Shown: piece after piece, positions 38,978 through 58,418 of the stretch
Position numbering within the stretch: position 1 is the stretch's first letter
How the letters are laid out: every line of letters begins with the position of its first letter
Assembly (NCBI GenBank): GCA_030144725.1
Contig: JASKMD010000012.1
Span: 10,966,621-11,030,620, forward strand
DNA from: Haematococcus lacustris
Lineage: Eukaryota; Chlorophyta; Chlorophyceae; Chlamydomonadales; Haematococcaceae
Reading direction: 5' to 3'
Length of the DNA: 64,000 nt
Translations under genes and position numbers: made by a program
Notes under the pieces: model-generated
Seen by the model: the letters and a program-made list of their open reading frames with translations, nothing else
Database searches by the model: none
What the model was told of the DNA's origin: nothing

Positions 38978-39780
38978 GCAAACTCTAATTTGATCGCACC
39001 TTCATTTTTAGTGATTGCTGATCGACTGGGCGTTACGATCTGGTAATCTGACGGTGGTCAAGTCGGCGCGGGGTGCACGCGATGCTGCGATGCGCACGAC
39101 GTCGACGAGACGCACATGGAGAGTGTGACACGTTTCCTCCAAACGGGGATGGGGAGGGGTCAACCAGGTACTGCAGGCTGGAGCATGCGCAGTGTGCGGT
39201 AAAGTGCGGTAAAAGCGGTGCGGCAGCAGCGACTTACTCTGCACCTGCCACCCGGCCAGCAAGTAGCATTGGATGTTTCTTCTGCTGAAGCTGCAGGCAG
39301 TGTAAGAGGCTGGTAAGAAGGCTGGGAGACAAGGACCTAAGAGCGTTGGCGTCATTATGTTTACGCCTTGCCCAATGTGCAATGTCCAATGATTGCTGCA
39401 TACTTGGACAGCATACTTGTCTATGTGCCTTTGTCTATCAAAGCGAAAGGACAGCAAACTGAAAGCAGAGCAAAGCAAAGCAACATGGCCATGCGGCATC
39501 ACGGCAATGAGGCCGTTCAACTCTTGACGACCTCAACAGCGCCACGTCACTCATGCAAGCATTGTGGCTGGCATGGAAACATGGCCTCCTCAAGCATGCT
39601 GCAATGTGGGCAGTTGTGCCCAGCCCTCCTGCACCAGGCTGCCCTCCAGGTCGGTCCTGCCCACCCTCAGTGCATGCACCGTTCAGCCCCACACCCCTCC
39701 CCTATGCCACCCATACGGCCTAGTAGCAAAGCAGGCTGTCAGCCTTGTAGTTGCCTGCTTTCCCACTCATCCCGTGAGTT

Positions 39781-40143
39781 TTGGTGTCCCCTGCCCTGGA
39801 ACCTCCCCCCCCCCCCTTTGCCCAGGCCCCCCCTGCCCAGGCCCAGGCCCTCCCTGCTGCACCTGGCCCAGTGCAACGACCCCAGGCCCCCCCATGGGGC
39901 AGGTGGCTGGACCGGGACACCAACGGATGGTTCAACCTTCAGCGCATTGGGGAGAATATGCAGCGCTCCCTGGAGCTGTGCAGCTACGAGGGCTTGGAGG
40001 TTCTGCCCCCCGTTGGCAAGGAGTACCAGCAGGGCTACAAGCGGGTCAATGACAAGCTGCCAGGGCAGGCAGAGGCTGCACCGGGCTGCAGAGTACCGGC
40101 GGGGGCATTGATGGCCAGGCCCGCAACAATGCACAGGCCCTAA
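39781..40143 (+). pseudogene. TnpB/Fanzor-like C-terminal remnant, unit 2
   Basis: Identical arrangement and same frameshifts as the unit 1 copy at 32,915-33,277; the decay therefore predates the triplication. Confidence 0.55.
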
Positions 40144-40634
40144 TAGTTTACACAGGCTGTTAGCCTTACAAAGCATTCTGCTGTTTGTTTGATGAGGTGC
40201 CCATTGGTCTTGGGGGAAAGAGTGCCACCAGTGTGGGGTTGGCAGTCATCATGGGTGCGACCGAGGATGTTGTAACCTGTCTGGAGTAGCTGAGTGAGAT
40301 TACCCACAGTCAACATGTTGTTCCATGTTGAATAAGTTTTGTTTGTCTGTCCTCCAGGTCCCCACCCCGCACCATAGCACCTCATTGGTTGTACTTGCAG
40401 CTCCATAATTTTGGCTCTCAACCTCCCAGGCCCAACAATGCTACACAAATGCTACAGAGCCTTAGTAAAGAGGTGGACCGCACCCTGCCCTCAGCTACCC
40501 TTGCATCACCGCAATTATTATCAACATCAACACAACCATCATCACCAGCACCATTACCACCCTTCACGTCATCCACCTTACCAACCCTACCAGTGGCCAG
40601 GCACTCCGCCCTGACATGCACATGGCTGCAGAAC

Positions 40635-40655
40635 TAGGGTTAGGGTTAGGGTTAA
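40635..40655 (+). repeat. interstitial telomere-like (TTAGGG)3, unit 2
   Basis: Copy of the unit 1 repeat. The adjoining CCCCTG array has a different arrangement of units. Confidence 0.75.
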
Positions 40656-41023
40656 TGGTAGGGCCGCTGTGCGCTCAGGGCAGCACAGTACGTAGGAGGA
40701 GAGCAGTGCCCCTGCCCCTGCCCCTGCCCCTGCCCCTGGCCCTGCCCCTGCCCCTGCCCCCCTCCGACGTTGTCACGTAGTGAGACTCTCACTGAGAGTC
40801 CCCATTAGCTGCGGCGCCCCTCATGAATGTCAGGGATTGTGAGCTTGGCTGCCGTAATCTACATGTGCCACAGTGCTCACGGATTACAACCTTGAAGCGC
40901 CGAATATGAGAGGGTCGCGGAGTTAGGTTTGTCGTTCGGCGGGCCGGCCATCACACAAAGCTTCCGAAGGCTGGGTAACAGCAGCCCAGCTGGCAGTTAC
41001 AGGCTAGGCGCGGTATAGTGCAC

Positions 41024-43935
41024 ATGGCGCGGAGCAAGAAGAGGAGGTTGCTCACCATTGATGACAACGACGAGAAGGATGTACCAAACGCACTCACCTG
41101 CACCCGCGCAATGGAGATACTGTGTCTCACGCTCGGGGAGGCTTGGTCAAACCATGCTTCGGCATTGACTGACTTCACGGTCCGTTAACGTTGGCGGCAT
41201 TGGGAACACGCGAACCACAGCAATATTCGTGACTAGTTGCTGAGGACATGCCAGCGTGCCTCCGCTGCAGAAGTACTGCAGCGAAAAAGGACTGGCCTTG
41301 GAGAATTCCGACAACCCCAGCCACAGTGCAACCCTGGTTCTCTGCTACCTCGCCAACAGCAACGCCCGGCTTTGGCAGCTGCGGTGCTCACCTGATCGCA
41401 CCCACCCTCCCAGTGAGGAGCTGGAGCTGCTGGAGTCACAAGAGCTGGTCAGTCTTTCAACAGGCAGCAGACACAGATTTAGGGGTGGTGGTGCATCAGC
41501 TGGGGCAGGTGATGCTGACGTCCTTTCTACTCACGGCGGGAGGGTTAGCAAAGGAAGAGGGGCAGGGACACAGAATGACGTCGTATTCACCTGTGTGTTT
41601 GTGTGCCTAATGACTGCCCTGCAACCAGCTGGCTAACTCCTCAAAGTTAGCTAGGGGATGCCCCTGAGGTAAGTGCCCCCTTGACATCCACCTGTGCTCC
41701 ATTCTTCACATCCACCTGTGTTGCTGGGCTGCAACACACAGCCTCCCCTAGTATCCCCGCTGCTGCTGCTGCTGCTGCTGAGTGGCCCTCTGGTCATGCC
41801 CTCCTGACCTGACCCTGTAGGACATCCCTGCCCTGAAGCGCCTGAGCACTGCCCTTGAGCTAGGCTTTGAGGAGGCCCAGGCAGCGGCAAGAGAGCATGG
41901 CGCTGTGAACCGCCTTGTGGACTACGCATTGTACCTACAGGCCTACAAAGGGCTGCGGTGCAAGCTGAGTCAGAACGCCAAGCGCCAGTAAGCAGGCGGC
42001 TGACGTGCTCGGCCCCTACCTGCTTGCGCTGACTGTCGCATGCACTTTGACCTGGCTCTGTGCTGGCCGGCCCTTCCCTGCCCTGCCTTACCCTGCTTGG
42101 CCCGGTCTGCCCCACCCTGGCCCCAGCCCAGTGCTGCTGGTCCTGTTCTGGCTGCTGTCCGCGGTACCCTGACTGCCCTCCGTCCGCCCTTCCTGGCTGC
42201 AGCGTTCCGGGTAGGTTAATCAATGCAGGCATGGAGGAAAAGGCAAACCCCATGCGTGACAAGTGGGAAGAAATGATGGCAAAGAGGTGAGGCTGGCAGC
42301 AGGCTGGGACACAACAGCACACCAATGTCTGGAGGGGTGCGAGGGGTGCTGTCATCAGGATGCGAGCCCTGAAGCCCTTTCCAATAGCCTGTACAGCGGC
42401 AGCAGTTAGCTTAAGAAGGTGTCTAAGAGGAGGCGCAGCACGCATTTGAGATCAAGCTCAGCCTGTCACCAGTGTCAATGGTTAGATGCAGTGTGAGCTC
42501 TATGGACAGGAGGTCTGGCTGCCCATGCTGACTGTGATTGGCCATCACCTGCACTGATTTGTGCCACCTCAAGGACTTGTGCCACCTCAACAGCTTAGCT
42601 ATTCATGCTGACTGTGCTTTGCCATCATCTGCCCTGAGGATCCATTGCAAAGCCTGCCAACATGCAAGAGATCAGCCACCAACTGCCCTGAGGATCCATT
42701 GCGAAGCCTACCAACATGCAAGAGATCAACCACCACCTGCCCTGAGGATCCATTGCAAAGCCTGCCAACATGCAAGAGATCAACCACCACCTGCCCTGAG
42801 GACTTATTGCAAAGCCTGCCAACATGCAAGAGATCAACCACCACCTGCCCTGAGGATCCATTGCATAGCCTGCCAACATGCAAGAGATCAGCCACCACCT
42901 GCCCTGAGGATCCATTTCAAAGCCTGCCAACATACAAGTGATCAGCCACCACCTGCCCTGAGAATCCATTGCAAAGCCTGCCAACATGCAAGAGATCAGC
43001 CACCACCTGCCCTGAGAATCCATTGCAAAGCCTGCCACAAGAGTCACAAGAGCTGGTCAGTGCCAATCAAGATCAGCAGCTTGCGCCATTTGTGTTGTAG
43101 GGCAGAGCAGAAGGCGAGGGAGGACCGAGAGATCATCGAGATGGTAAGGATTATGTACAATCGGATTGTGGCAGCAGATGCCGTCTTCGCCGCCGTCGCA
43201 GCTGGGCAGCACGGCCCTGCTCTCACCCAAGCCATGTGGCAAGCAGCAGCAGCAGCTGGGCAGCATGGCCCTGCTCCGCCCCAAGCCATGTGGCAAGCAG
43301 CAGCAGCAGCTGGGCAGCATGGCCCTGCTCCGCCCCAAGCCATGTGGTCAATACCTGCTGAAAGTCAGGCAAACCCTGGCCCTGCCCACCCTCAGTGCAT
43401 GCATGGCTCAACCCCACACCCCTCCCCTATGCCCTACACTGCTGAGTCACTGCGGCAGCCTGCTCCCCCCAGCCAAACCCTACTGCTGTGGGAGCATGGC
43501 TTGGGCGGCAGCCCTGCACTGAAAACGCTGGAGCAGGACCCCTCATGGCGAAGAGGCAAGAGGGAGGTAGGGAGGAAGGTGTGTGACGTCAAAATGCTCG
43601 TCCTCCTGATTGAATGGTACTTGGTCACTCATTGTTCACACATGAGCAGCAGGAGCGAGGCAATTGCATACCTTGACAGGCAGGCTGGGACTCTGAAAGC
43701 GCGAAACAGTCAGTGGAGGTGGTTGAGGGCACTGCAAAATGCTCACCAGAAAACAGTTGATGAGGGTGTCATGTCTTTGGCTGGTCAGGCAATGGTGGAC
43801 AGCCCTAACTCTGCCCTGGCAGCAGCAGTCAGCCAGGCCCAGCAGCAGGTGCCTGATTGCCCCTCTGCCCTGGCAGCAGTAAGCAGCCAGGCCCAGCAGC
43901 CTGACTGCCCCCTCTGCCCCAGCAATGGCCAGTGA
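41024..43935 (+). CDS. transposon-type GCR1_C-like DNA-binding protein, unit 2
   Basis: Exons 41024-41179, 41271-41447, 41821-41987, 42203-42286 and 43101-43935. Same protein as unit 1 with a few substitutions: S-Q-N-A-K for S-Q-N-D-K in exon 3, and Val/Ala for Ile/Thr in exon 5. All splice signals and the reading frame are intact, and no stop has arisen. The orphan SDR exon of unit 3 points antisense into this gene. Confidence 0.62.
42630..43040. repeat. 54-bp minisatellite, eight copies, unit 2
   Basis: Same array, offset 6,875 bp. The copy at about 42,798 has GAGGACTTATTGC instead of GAGGACCCATTGC. Confidence 0.92.
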
Positions 43936-44711
43936 AGCATGACAATACATGCCAGTTGGGGTATGTGCTATGACAGGCCCCAGAAGCCCACACCTTGCCG
44001 TGGGTAATGACTGGGCACAAGGGTGGAGCAAGCACGGTTGGCCAGCCCCCTTGGTTGATCCGGCTGCTCGTAATGCTCTGATAGAACACGGCTTTTGACC
44101 TCACCTCCCACTGTGTAGATGGGGATGCAGGGCTTGCATGAGCATACCAATCAAGCATACAACAGGCCTGCTCACTGACTGCAGTGTGTGCTTTCACATA
44201 GCGATTGCTGGCCAGCTAACACCAGCAGGCAGGCCAAGTGGGAATCATGCAAGGCTTGTTGTGAGTTCCATGGTGGGGACCCAGAGCTGTCTCCATGCAA
44301 CTTGCAACTGGGCTGCAGGGCAGCTGCAGTGAGGCTGGTGCATGGCAGGGGTGCGGCTGTGACAACGCAGGCATGAGCTCCCCAGGAGCTGAGGCACTGA
44401 ACCCAGGACCTATTCTTGACATGGTTGCTGTTGAGATGACGCGGGTTTATTGGGTGCATGGATGGCAGCTGAGCAGCTCCGGTGGTGGTGACGGAGCTTG
44501 TGATCAACTCTGCTGAAGTTGTGGGCTTGAAGCTCTGCCTAGACATGCCGGCAAGATGATGCCGCTTCCACCGCTAAAGATTCATCAGGCCGTCATGCGA
44601 AGTAGCCGCCACTACGCACCAAAGTCTACATGTCACTCACTTCAGGCCTGAGCCGGGGCCGGGATCGTCTGCACCATGTGACTCTCGCGTGACAGCCCAG
44701 TGCATGTCAAG

Positions 44712-44960
44712 TAGGGCGTGTCCGCTGATATTAGTTTTGAGCCAAAATCCTTATGAGCTATTATTTGCTAGTGCGGCGGGAGCCACTACCGGGAGCTAAT
44801 ATGAGCTGATATGAGCTCATATATCAGCTGATCTGAGTTAATTGGGAGCTATTATGAGTTAATCGGGAGCTAATATGAGCTCATATGAGCTAGTCTGAGC
44901 TAATCGGGAGCTAATATGAGCTAATTTGAGAACTAATATTAGTTTGAGGGAACCGCCCTA
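44712..44960. mobile_element. MITE-like element, unit 3 copy
   Basis: Same element, duplicated with the tandem unit (offset 6,875 from unit 2). It has one private T-to-C change in the interior. Confidence 0.6.
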
Positions 44961-45537
44961 ATGGCAAGGCGCAGCCCTTCATGGGGCAGCTGCGAAAGTT
45001 GTCTGCCGGCCCATTACACAGCGCAGGGCGCACAGATGGCCTGCAGCTGGGCCAGCCCAGGGCAGGGGAAGGCTGTAGTGCGTGGCTGCTGAGGAAGGTG
45101 GCTGGGTGTCTGGGCGGTCAAAGCTAGACTGAAGAGGACCAGTCACTGCCCTTGTCACAGCCTCTTCCTGGTACAGCACCGAGCAATGACGGTGGGGCCA
45201 GCAGCAGGCCGGAGGCCGCCTGGCCAAGCTGCCAAGACTGCCATGAGAGTGCATGGTGCAGCTCCAGCATGCCATGAAGCACCCGCATAAGGTTTGATGC
45301 AGCAGTATAGCTTCTGTCACCTCCCTTCCCAGTAGCTACATTGCAAGGTCACACCTTCATGCACTGGGCCATGCAGCTTGGTAGACATGGTAGTGCGAAA
45401 CGGCCTAGAGGAAGGTGCTGCTGCTGTTATTTTGATATGATGTAATGTACTGATGAACGTGTGAGGTCACTATGAGGTTCCCGAGCTGGCATGTGACCAT
45501 GCAGGCTTGCAATGAAGCACGCTCGCATGGCACTCAC

Positions 45538-45852
45538 CGCAACAGAGCGCACGGTGGCAATGGCCTCCATGCCAGGCCGCTTTGACAGGCGCTGCACCAC
45601 AAGGCTTCCTGTCCTCCCTCCCGCACCTGTTACTGCCACCTGCCGTCGCCAGCCACCAGCAGCGCACACACAAAGCATGGGATGCCACACATTGCTGAGG
45701 TGGCGATCAAGGCTGACACCAAGGTGTGAGGGGGCCACCCGGGATTGCCAGCCACAGACTTCGACGGCGCATGCGTCACAGCCCGAGATGAGCGCGAGCT
45801 TGCAAAGAACGTTGGCAGCTGTTGACGCAGCAGCCCACCACCGTGTCTGCAT
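45538..45852 (-). pseudogene. orphan SDR exon 1, unit 3
   Basis: Same as the unit 2 copy; 5' exon and promoter side only, pointing antisense into unit 2. Confidence 0.85.
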
Positions 45853-46655
45853 GCAAACTCTAATTTGATCGCACCTTCATTTTTAGTGATTGCTGATCGA
45901 CTGGGCGTTACGATCTGGTAATCTGACGGTGGTCAAGTCGGCGCGGGGTGCACGCGATGCTGCGATGCGCACGACGTCGACGAGACGCACATGGAGAGTG
46001 TGACACGTTTCCTCCAAACGGGGATGGGGAGGGGTCAACCAGGTACTGCAGGCTGGAGCATGCGCAGTGTGCGGTAAAGTGCGGTAAAAGCGGTGCGGCA
46101 GCAGCGACTTACTCTGCACCTGCCACCCGGCCAGCAAGTAGCATTGGATGTTTCTTCTGCTGAAGCTGCAGGCAGTGTAAGAGGCTGGTAAGAAGGCTGG
46201 GAGACAAGGACCTAAGAGCGTTGGCGTCATTATGTTTACGCCTTGCCCAATGTGCAATGTCCAATGATTGCTGCATACTTGGACAGCATACTTGTCTATG
46301 TGCCTTTGTCTATCAAAGCGAAAGGACAGCAAACTGAAAGCAGAGCAAAGCAAAGCAACATGGCCATGCGGCATCACGGCAATGAGGCCGTTCAACTCTT
46401 GACGACCTCAACAGCGCCACGTCACTCATGCAAGCATTGTGGCTGGCATGGAAACATGGCCTCCTCAAGCATGCTGCAATGTGGGCAGTTGTGCCCAGCC
46501 CTCCTGCACCAGGCTGCCCTCCAGGTCGGTCCTGCCCACCCTCAGTGCATGCACCGTTCAGCCCCACACCCCTCCCCTATGCCACCCATACGGCCTAGTA
46601 GCAAAGCAGGCTGTCAGCCTTGTAGTTGCCTGCTTTCCCACTCATCCCGTGAGTT

Positions 46656-47018
46656 TTGGTGTCCCCTGCCCTGGAACCTCCCCCCCCCCCCTTTGCCCAG
46701 GCCCCCCCTGCCCAGGCCCAGGCCCTCCCTGCTGCACCTGGCCCAGTGCAACGACCCCAGGCCCCCCCATGGGGCAGGTGGCTGGACCGGGACACCAACG
46801 GATGGTTCAACCTTCAGCGCATTGGGGAGAATATGCAGCGCTCCCTGGAGCTGTGCAGCTACGAGGGCTTGGAGGTTCTGCCCCCCGTTGGCAAGGAGTA
46901 CCAGCAGGGCTACAAGCGGGTCAATGACAAGCTGCCAGGGCAGGCAGAGGCTGCACCGGGCTGCAGAGTACCGGCGGGGGCATTGATGGCCAGGCCCGCA
47001 ACAATGCACAGGCCCTAA
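46656..47018 (+). pseudogene. TnpB/Fanzor-like C-terminal remnant, unit 3
   Basis: Same as units 1 and 2, with the same two frameshifts. Confidence 0.55.
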
Positions 47019-47509
47019 TAGTTTACACAGGCTGTTAGCCTTACAAAGCATTCTGCTGTTTGTTTGATGAGGTGCCCATTGGTCTTGGGGGAAAGAGTGC
47101 CACCAGTGTGGGGTTGGCAGTCATCATGGGTGCGACCGAGGATGTTGTAACCTGTCTGGAGTAGCTGAGTGAGATTACCCACAGTCAACATGTTGTTCCA
47201 TGTTGAATAAGTTTTGTTTGTCTGTCCTCCAGGTCCCCACCCCGCACCATAGCACCTCATTGGTTGTACTTGCAGCTCCATAATTTTGGCTCTCAACCTC
47301 CCAGGCCCAACAATGCTACACAAATGCTACAGAGCCTTAGTAAAGAGGTGGACCGCACCCTGCCCTCAGCTACCCTTGCATCACCGCAATTATTATCAAC
47401 ATCAACACAACCATCATCACCAGCACCATTACCACCCTTCACGTCATCCACCTTACCAACCCTACCAGTGGCCAGGCACTCCGCCCTGACATGCACATGG
47501 CTGCAGAAC

Positions 47510-47530
47510 TAGGGTTAGGGTTAGGGTTAA
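47510..47530 (+). repeat. interstitial telomere-like (TTAGGG)3, unit 3
   Basis: Copy of the unit 1 repeat; adjoining CCCCTG array as in unit 2. Confidence 0.75.
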
Positions 47531-47898
47531 TGGTAGGGCCGCTGTGCGCTCAGGGCAGCACAGTACGTAGGAGGAGAGCAGTGCCCCTGCCCCTGCCCCT
47601 GCCCCTGCCCCTGGCCCTGCCCCTGCCCCTGCCCCCCTCCGACGTTGTCACGTAGTGAGACTCTCACTGAGAGTCCCCATTAGCTGCGGCGCCCCTCATG
47701 AATGTCAGGGATTGTGAGCTTGGCTGCCGTAATCTACATGTGCCACAGTGCTCACGGATTACAACCTTGAAGCGCCGAATATGAGAGGGTCGCGGAGTTA
47801 GGTTTGTCGTTCGGCGGGCCGGCCATCACACAAAGCTTCCGAAGGCTGGGTAACAGCAGCCCAGCTGGCAGTTACAGGCTAGGCGCGGTATAGTGCAC

Positions 47899-50810
47899 AT
47901 GGCGCGGAGCAAGAAGAGGAGGTTGCTCACCATTGATGACAACGACGAGAAGGATGTACCAAACGCACTCACCTGCACCCGCGCAATGGAGATACTGTGT
48001 CTCACGCTCGGGGAGGCTTGGTCAAACCATGCTTCGGCATTGACTGACTTCACGGTCCGTTAACGTTGGCGGCATTGGGAACACGCGAACCACAGCAATA
48101 TTCGTGACTAGTTGCTGAGGACATGCCAGCGTGCCTCCGCTGCAGAAGTACTGCAGCGAAAAAGGACTGGCCTTGGAGAATTCCGACAACCCCAGCCACA
48201 GTGCAACCCTGGTTCTCTGCTACCTCGCCAACAGCAACGCCCGGCTTTGGCAGCTGCGGTGCTCACCTGATCGCACCCACCCTCCCAGTGAGGAGCTGGA
48301 GCTGCTGGAGTCACAAGAGCTGGTCAGTCTTTCAACAGGCAGCAGACACAGATTTAGGGGTGGTGGTGCATCAGCTGGGGCAGGTGATGCTGACGTCCTT
48401 TCTACTCACGGCGGGAGGGTTAGCAAAGGAAGAGGGGCAGGGACACAGAATGACGTCGTATTCACCTGTGTGTTTGTGTGCCTAATGACTGCCCTGCAAC
48501 CAGCTGGCTAACTCCTCAAAGTTAGCTAGGGGATGCCCCTGAGGTAAGTGCCCCCTTGACATCCACCTGTGCTCCATTCTTCACATCCACCTGTGTTGCT
48601 GGGCTGCAACACACAGCCTCCCCTAGTATCCCCGCTGCTGCTGCTGCTGCTGCTGAGTGGCCCTCTGGTCATGCCCTCCTGACCTGACCCTGTAGGACAT
48701 CCCTGCCCTGAAGCGCCTGAGCACTGCCCTTGAGCTAGGCTTTGAGGAGGCCCAGGCAGCGGCAAGAGAGCATGGCGCTGTGAACCGCCTTGTGGACTAC
48801 GCATTGTACCTACAGGCCTACAAAGGGCTGCGGTGCAAGCTGAGTCAGAACGCCAAGCGCCAGTAAGCAGGCGGCTGACGTGCTCGGCCCCTACCTGCTT
48901 GCGCTGACTGTCGCATGCACTTTGACCTGGCTCTGTGCTGGCCGGCCCTTCCCTGCCCTGCCTTACCCTGCTTGGCCCGGTCTGCCCCACCCTGGCCCCA
49001 GCCCAGTGCTGCTGGTCCTGTTCTGGCTGCTGTCCGCGGTACCCTGACTGCCCTCCGTCCGCCCTTCCTGGCTGCAGCGTTCCGGGTAGGTTAATCAATG
49101 CAGGCATGGAGGAAAAGGCAAACCCCATGCGTGACAAGTGGGAAGAAATGATGGCAAAGAGGTGAGGCTGGCAGCAGGCTGGGACACAACAGCACACCAA
49201 TGTCTGGAGGGGTGCGAGGGGTGCTGTCATCAGGATGCGAGCCCTGAAGCCCTTTCCAATAGCCTGTACAGCGGCAGCAGTTAGCTTAAGAAGGTGTCTA
49301 AGAGGAGGCGCAGCACGCATTTGAGATCAAGCTCAGCCTGTCACCAGTGTCAATGGTTAGATGCAGTGTGAGCTCTATGGACAGGAGGTCTGGCTGCCCA
49401 TGCTGACTGTGATTGGCCATCACCTGCACTGATTTGTGCCACCTCAAGGACTTGTGCCACCTCAACAGCTTAGCTATTCATGCTGACTGTGCTTTGCCAT
49501 CATCTGCCCTGAGGATCCATTGCAAAGCCTGCCAACATGCAAGAGATCAGCCACCAACTGCCCTGAGGATCCATTGCGAAGCCTACCAACATGCAAGAGA
49601 TCAACCACCACCTGCCCTGAGGATCCATTGCAAAGCCTGCCAACATGCAAGAGATCAACCACCACCTGCCCTGAGGACCCATTGCAAAGCCTGCCAACAT
49701 GCAAGAGATCAACCACCACCTGCCCTGAGGATCCATTGCATAGCCTGCCAACATGCAAGAGATCAGCCACCACCTGCCCTGAGGATCCATTTCAAAGCCT
49801 GCCAACATACAAGTGATCAGCCACCACCTGCCCTGAGAATCCATTGCAAAGCCTGCCAACATGCAAGAGATCAGCCACCACCTGCCCTGAGAATCCATTG
49901 CAAAGCCTGCCACAAGAGTCACAAGAGCTGGTCAGTGCCAATCAAGATCAGCAGCTTGCGCCATTTGTGTTGTAGGGCAGAGCAGAAGGCGAGGGAGGAC
50001 CGAGAGATCATCGAGATGGTAAGGATTATGTACAATCGGATTGTGGCAGCAGATGCCGTCTTCGCCGCCGTCGCAGCTGGGCAGCACGGCCCTGCTCTCA
50101 CCCAAGCCATGTGGCAAGCAGCAGCAGCAGCTGGGCAGCATGGCCCTGCTCCGCCCCAAGCCATGTGGCAAGCAGCAGCAGCAGCTGGGCAGCATGGCCC
50201 TGCTCCGCCCCAAGCCATGTGGTCAATACCTGCTGAAAGTCAGGCAAACCCTGGCCCTGCCCACCCTCAGTGCATGCATGGCTCAACCCCACACCCCTCC
50301 CCTATGCCCTACACTGCTGAGTCACTGCGGCAGCCTGCTCCCCCCAGCCAAACCCTACTGCTGTGGGAGCATGGCTTGGGCGGCAGCCCTGCACTGAAAA
50401 CGCTGGAGCAGGACCCCTCATGGCGAAGAGGCAAGAGGGAGGTAGGGAGGAAGGTGTGTGACGTCAAAATGCTCGTCCTCCTGATTGAATGGTACTTGGT
50501 CACTCATTGTTCACACATGAGCAGCAGGAGCGAGGCAATTGCATACCTTGACAGGCAGGCTGGGACTCTGAAAGCGCGAAACAGTCAGTGGAGGTGGTTG
50601 AGGGCACTGCAAAATGCTCACCAGAAAACAGTTGATGAGGGTGTCATGTCTTTGGCTGGTCAGGCAATGGTGGACAGCCCTAACTCTGCCCTGGCAGCAG
50701 CAGTCAGCCAGGCCCAGCAGCAGGTGCCTGATTGCCCCTCTGCCCTGGCAGCAGTAAGCAGCCAGGCCCAGCAGCCTGACTGCCCCCTCTGCCCCAGCAA
50801 TGGCCAGTGA
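47899..50810 (+). CDS. transposon-type GCR1_C-like DNA-binding protein, unit 3
   Basis: Exons 47899-48054, 48146-48322, 48696-48862, 49078-49161 and 49976-50810. No coding difference from unit 2 was noticed across these exons. This copy has no downstream orphan SDR exon; the ARM/HEAT-like gene starts about 0.9 kb after its stop on the same strand. Confidence 0.62.
49505..49915. repeat. 54-bp minisatellite, eight copies, unit 3
   Basis: Same array as in unit 1; copy number unchanged in all three units. Confidence 0.92.
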
Positions 50811-51740
50811 AGCATGACAATACATGCCAGTTGGGGTATGTGCTATGACAGGCCCCAGAAGCCCACACCTTGCCGTGGGTAATGACTGGGCACAAGGGTG
50901 GAGCAAGCACGGTTGGCCAGCCCCCTTGGTTGATCCGGCTGCTCGTAATGCTCTGATAGAACACGGCTTTTGACCTCACCTCCCACTGTGTAGATGGGGA
51001 TGCAGGGCTTGCATGAGCATACCAATCAAGCATACAACAGGCCTGCTCACTGACTGCAGTGTGTGCTTTCACATAGCGATTGCTGGCCAGCTAACACCAG
51101 CAGGCAGGCCAAGTGGGAATCATGCAAGGCTTGTTGTGAGTTCCATGGTGGGGACCCAGAGCTGTCTCCATGCAACTTGCAACTGGGCTGCAGGGCAGCT
51201 GCAGTGAGGCTGGTGCATGGCAGGGGTGCGGCTGTGACAACGCAGGCATGAGCTCCCCAGGAGCTGAGGCACTGAACCCAGGACCTATTCTTGACATGGT
51301 TGCTGTTGAGATGACGCGGGTTTATTGGGTGCATGGATGGCAGCTGAGCAGCTCCGGTGGTGGTGACGGAGCTTGTGATCAACTCTGCTGAAGTTGTGGG
51401 CTTGGAGCTCTGCCTAGACATGCCGGCAAGATGATGCCGCTTCCACCGCTAAAGATTCATCAGGCCGTCATGCGAAGTAGCCGCCACTACGCACCAAAGT
51501 CTACATGTCACTCACTTCAGGCCTGAGCCGGCACTACAGACCGACGATCGACAGAACGGTTACTGACACGGCTTCAAACACAATCCTAACATGTGTAACA
51601 TTTGCTGGGCCGTCGGGTCGTAGCAAAGCTGTCATGTAGCAGGCGCCAGGGGCCTCAATGTGGAAGCCTATCCGCTGTAAGACGGTGACAAGGCTCTGGG
51701 CAGTGCTGTGACAATAGAGAGGCTCGTGAGGACACACGAG

Positions 51741-58418
<6,678 letters not shown>

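Larger units (their letters stand above)
37777..44651. repeat. tandem unit 2 of 3 (6,875 bp)
   Basis: Second unit, offset 6,866 bp at its start and 6,875 bp at its end through small repeat-length changes. It shares several variants with unit 3 against unit 1 and has private ones, such as GAGGACTTATTGC at about 42,800. Confidence 0.97.
44652..51526. repeat. tandem unit 3 of 3 (6,875 bp)
   Basis: Third unit; constant 6,875-bp offset from unit 2. It ends at GCCTGA before GCCGGCACTAC, where unique sequence resumes 214 bp upstream of the ARM/HEAT-like gene. Private variants include GTTAATCGGGAGC at about 44,860 and CTTGGAGCTCTG at about 51,401. Confidence 0.97.
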
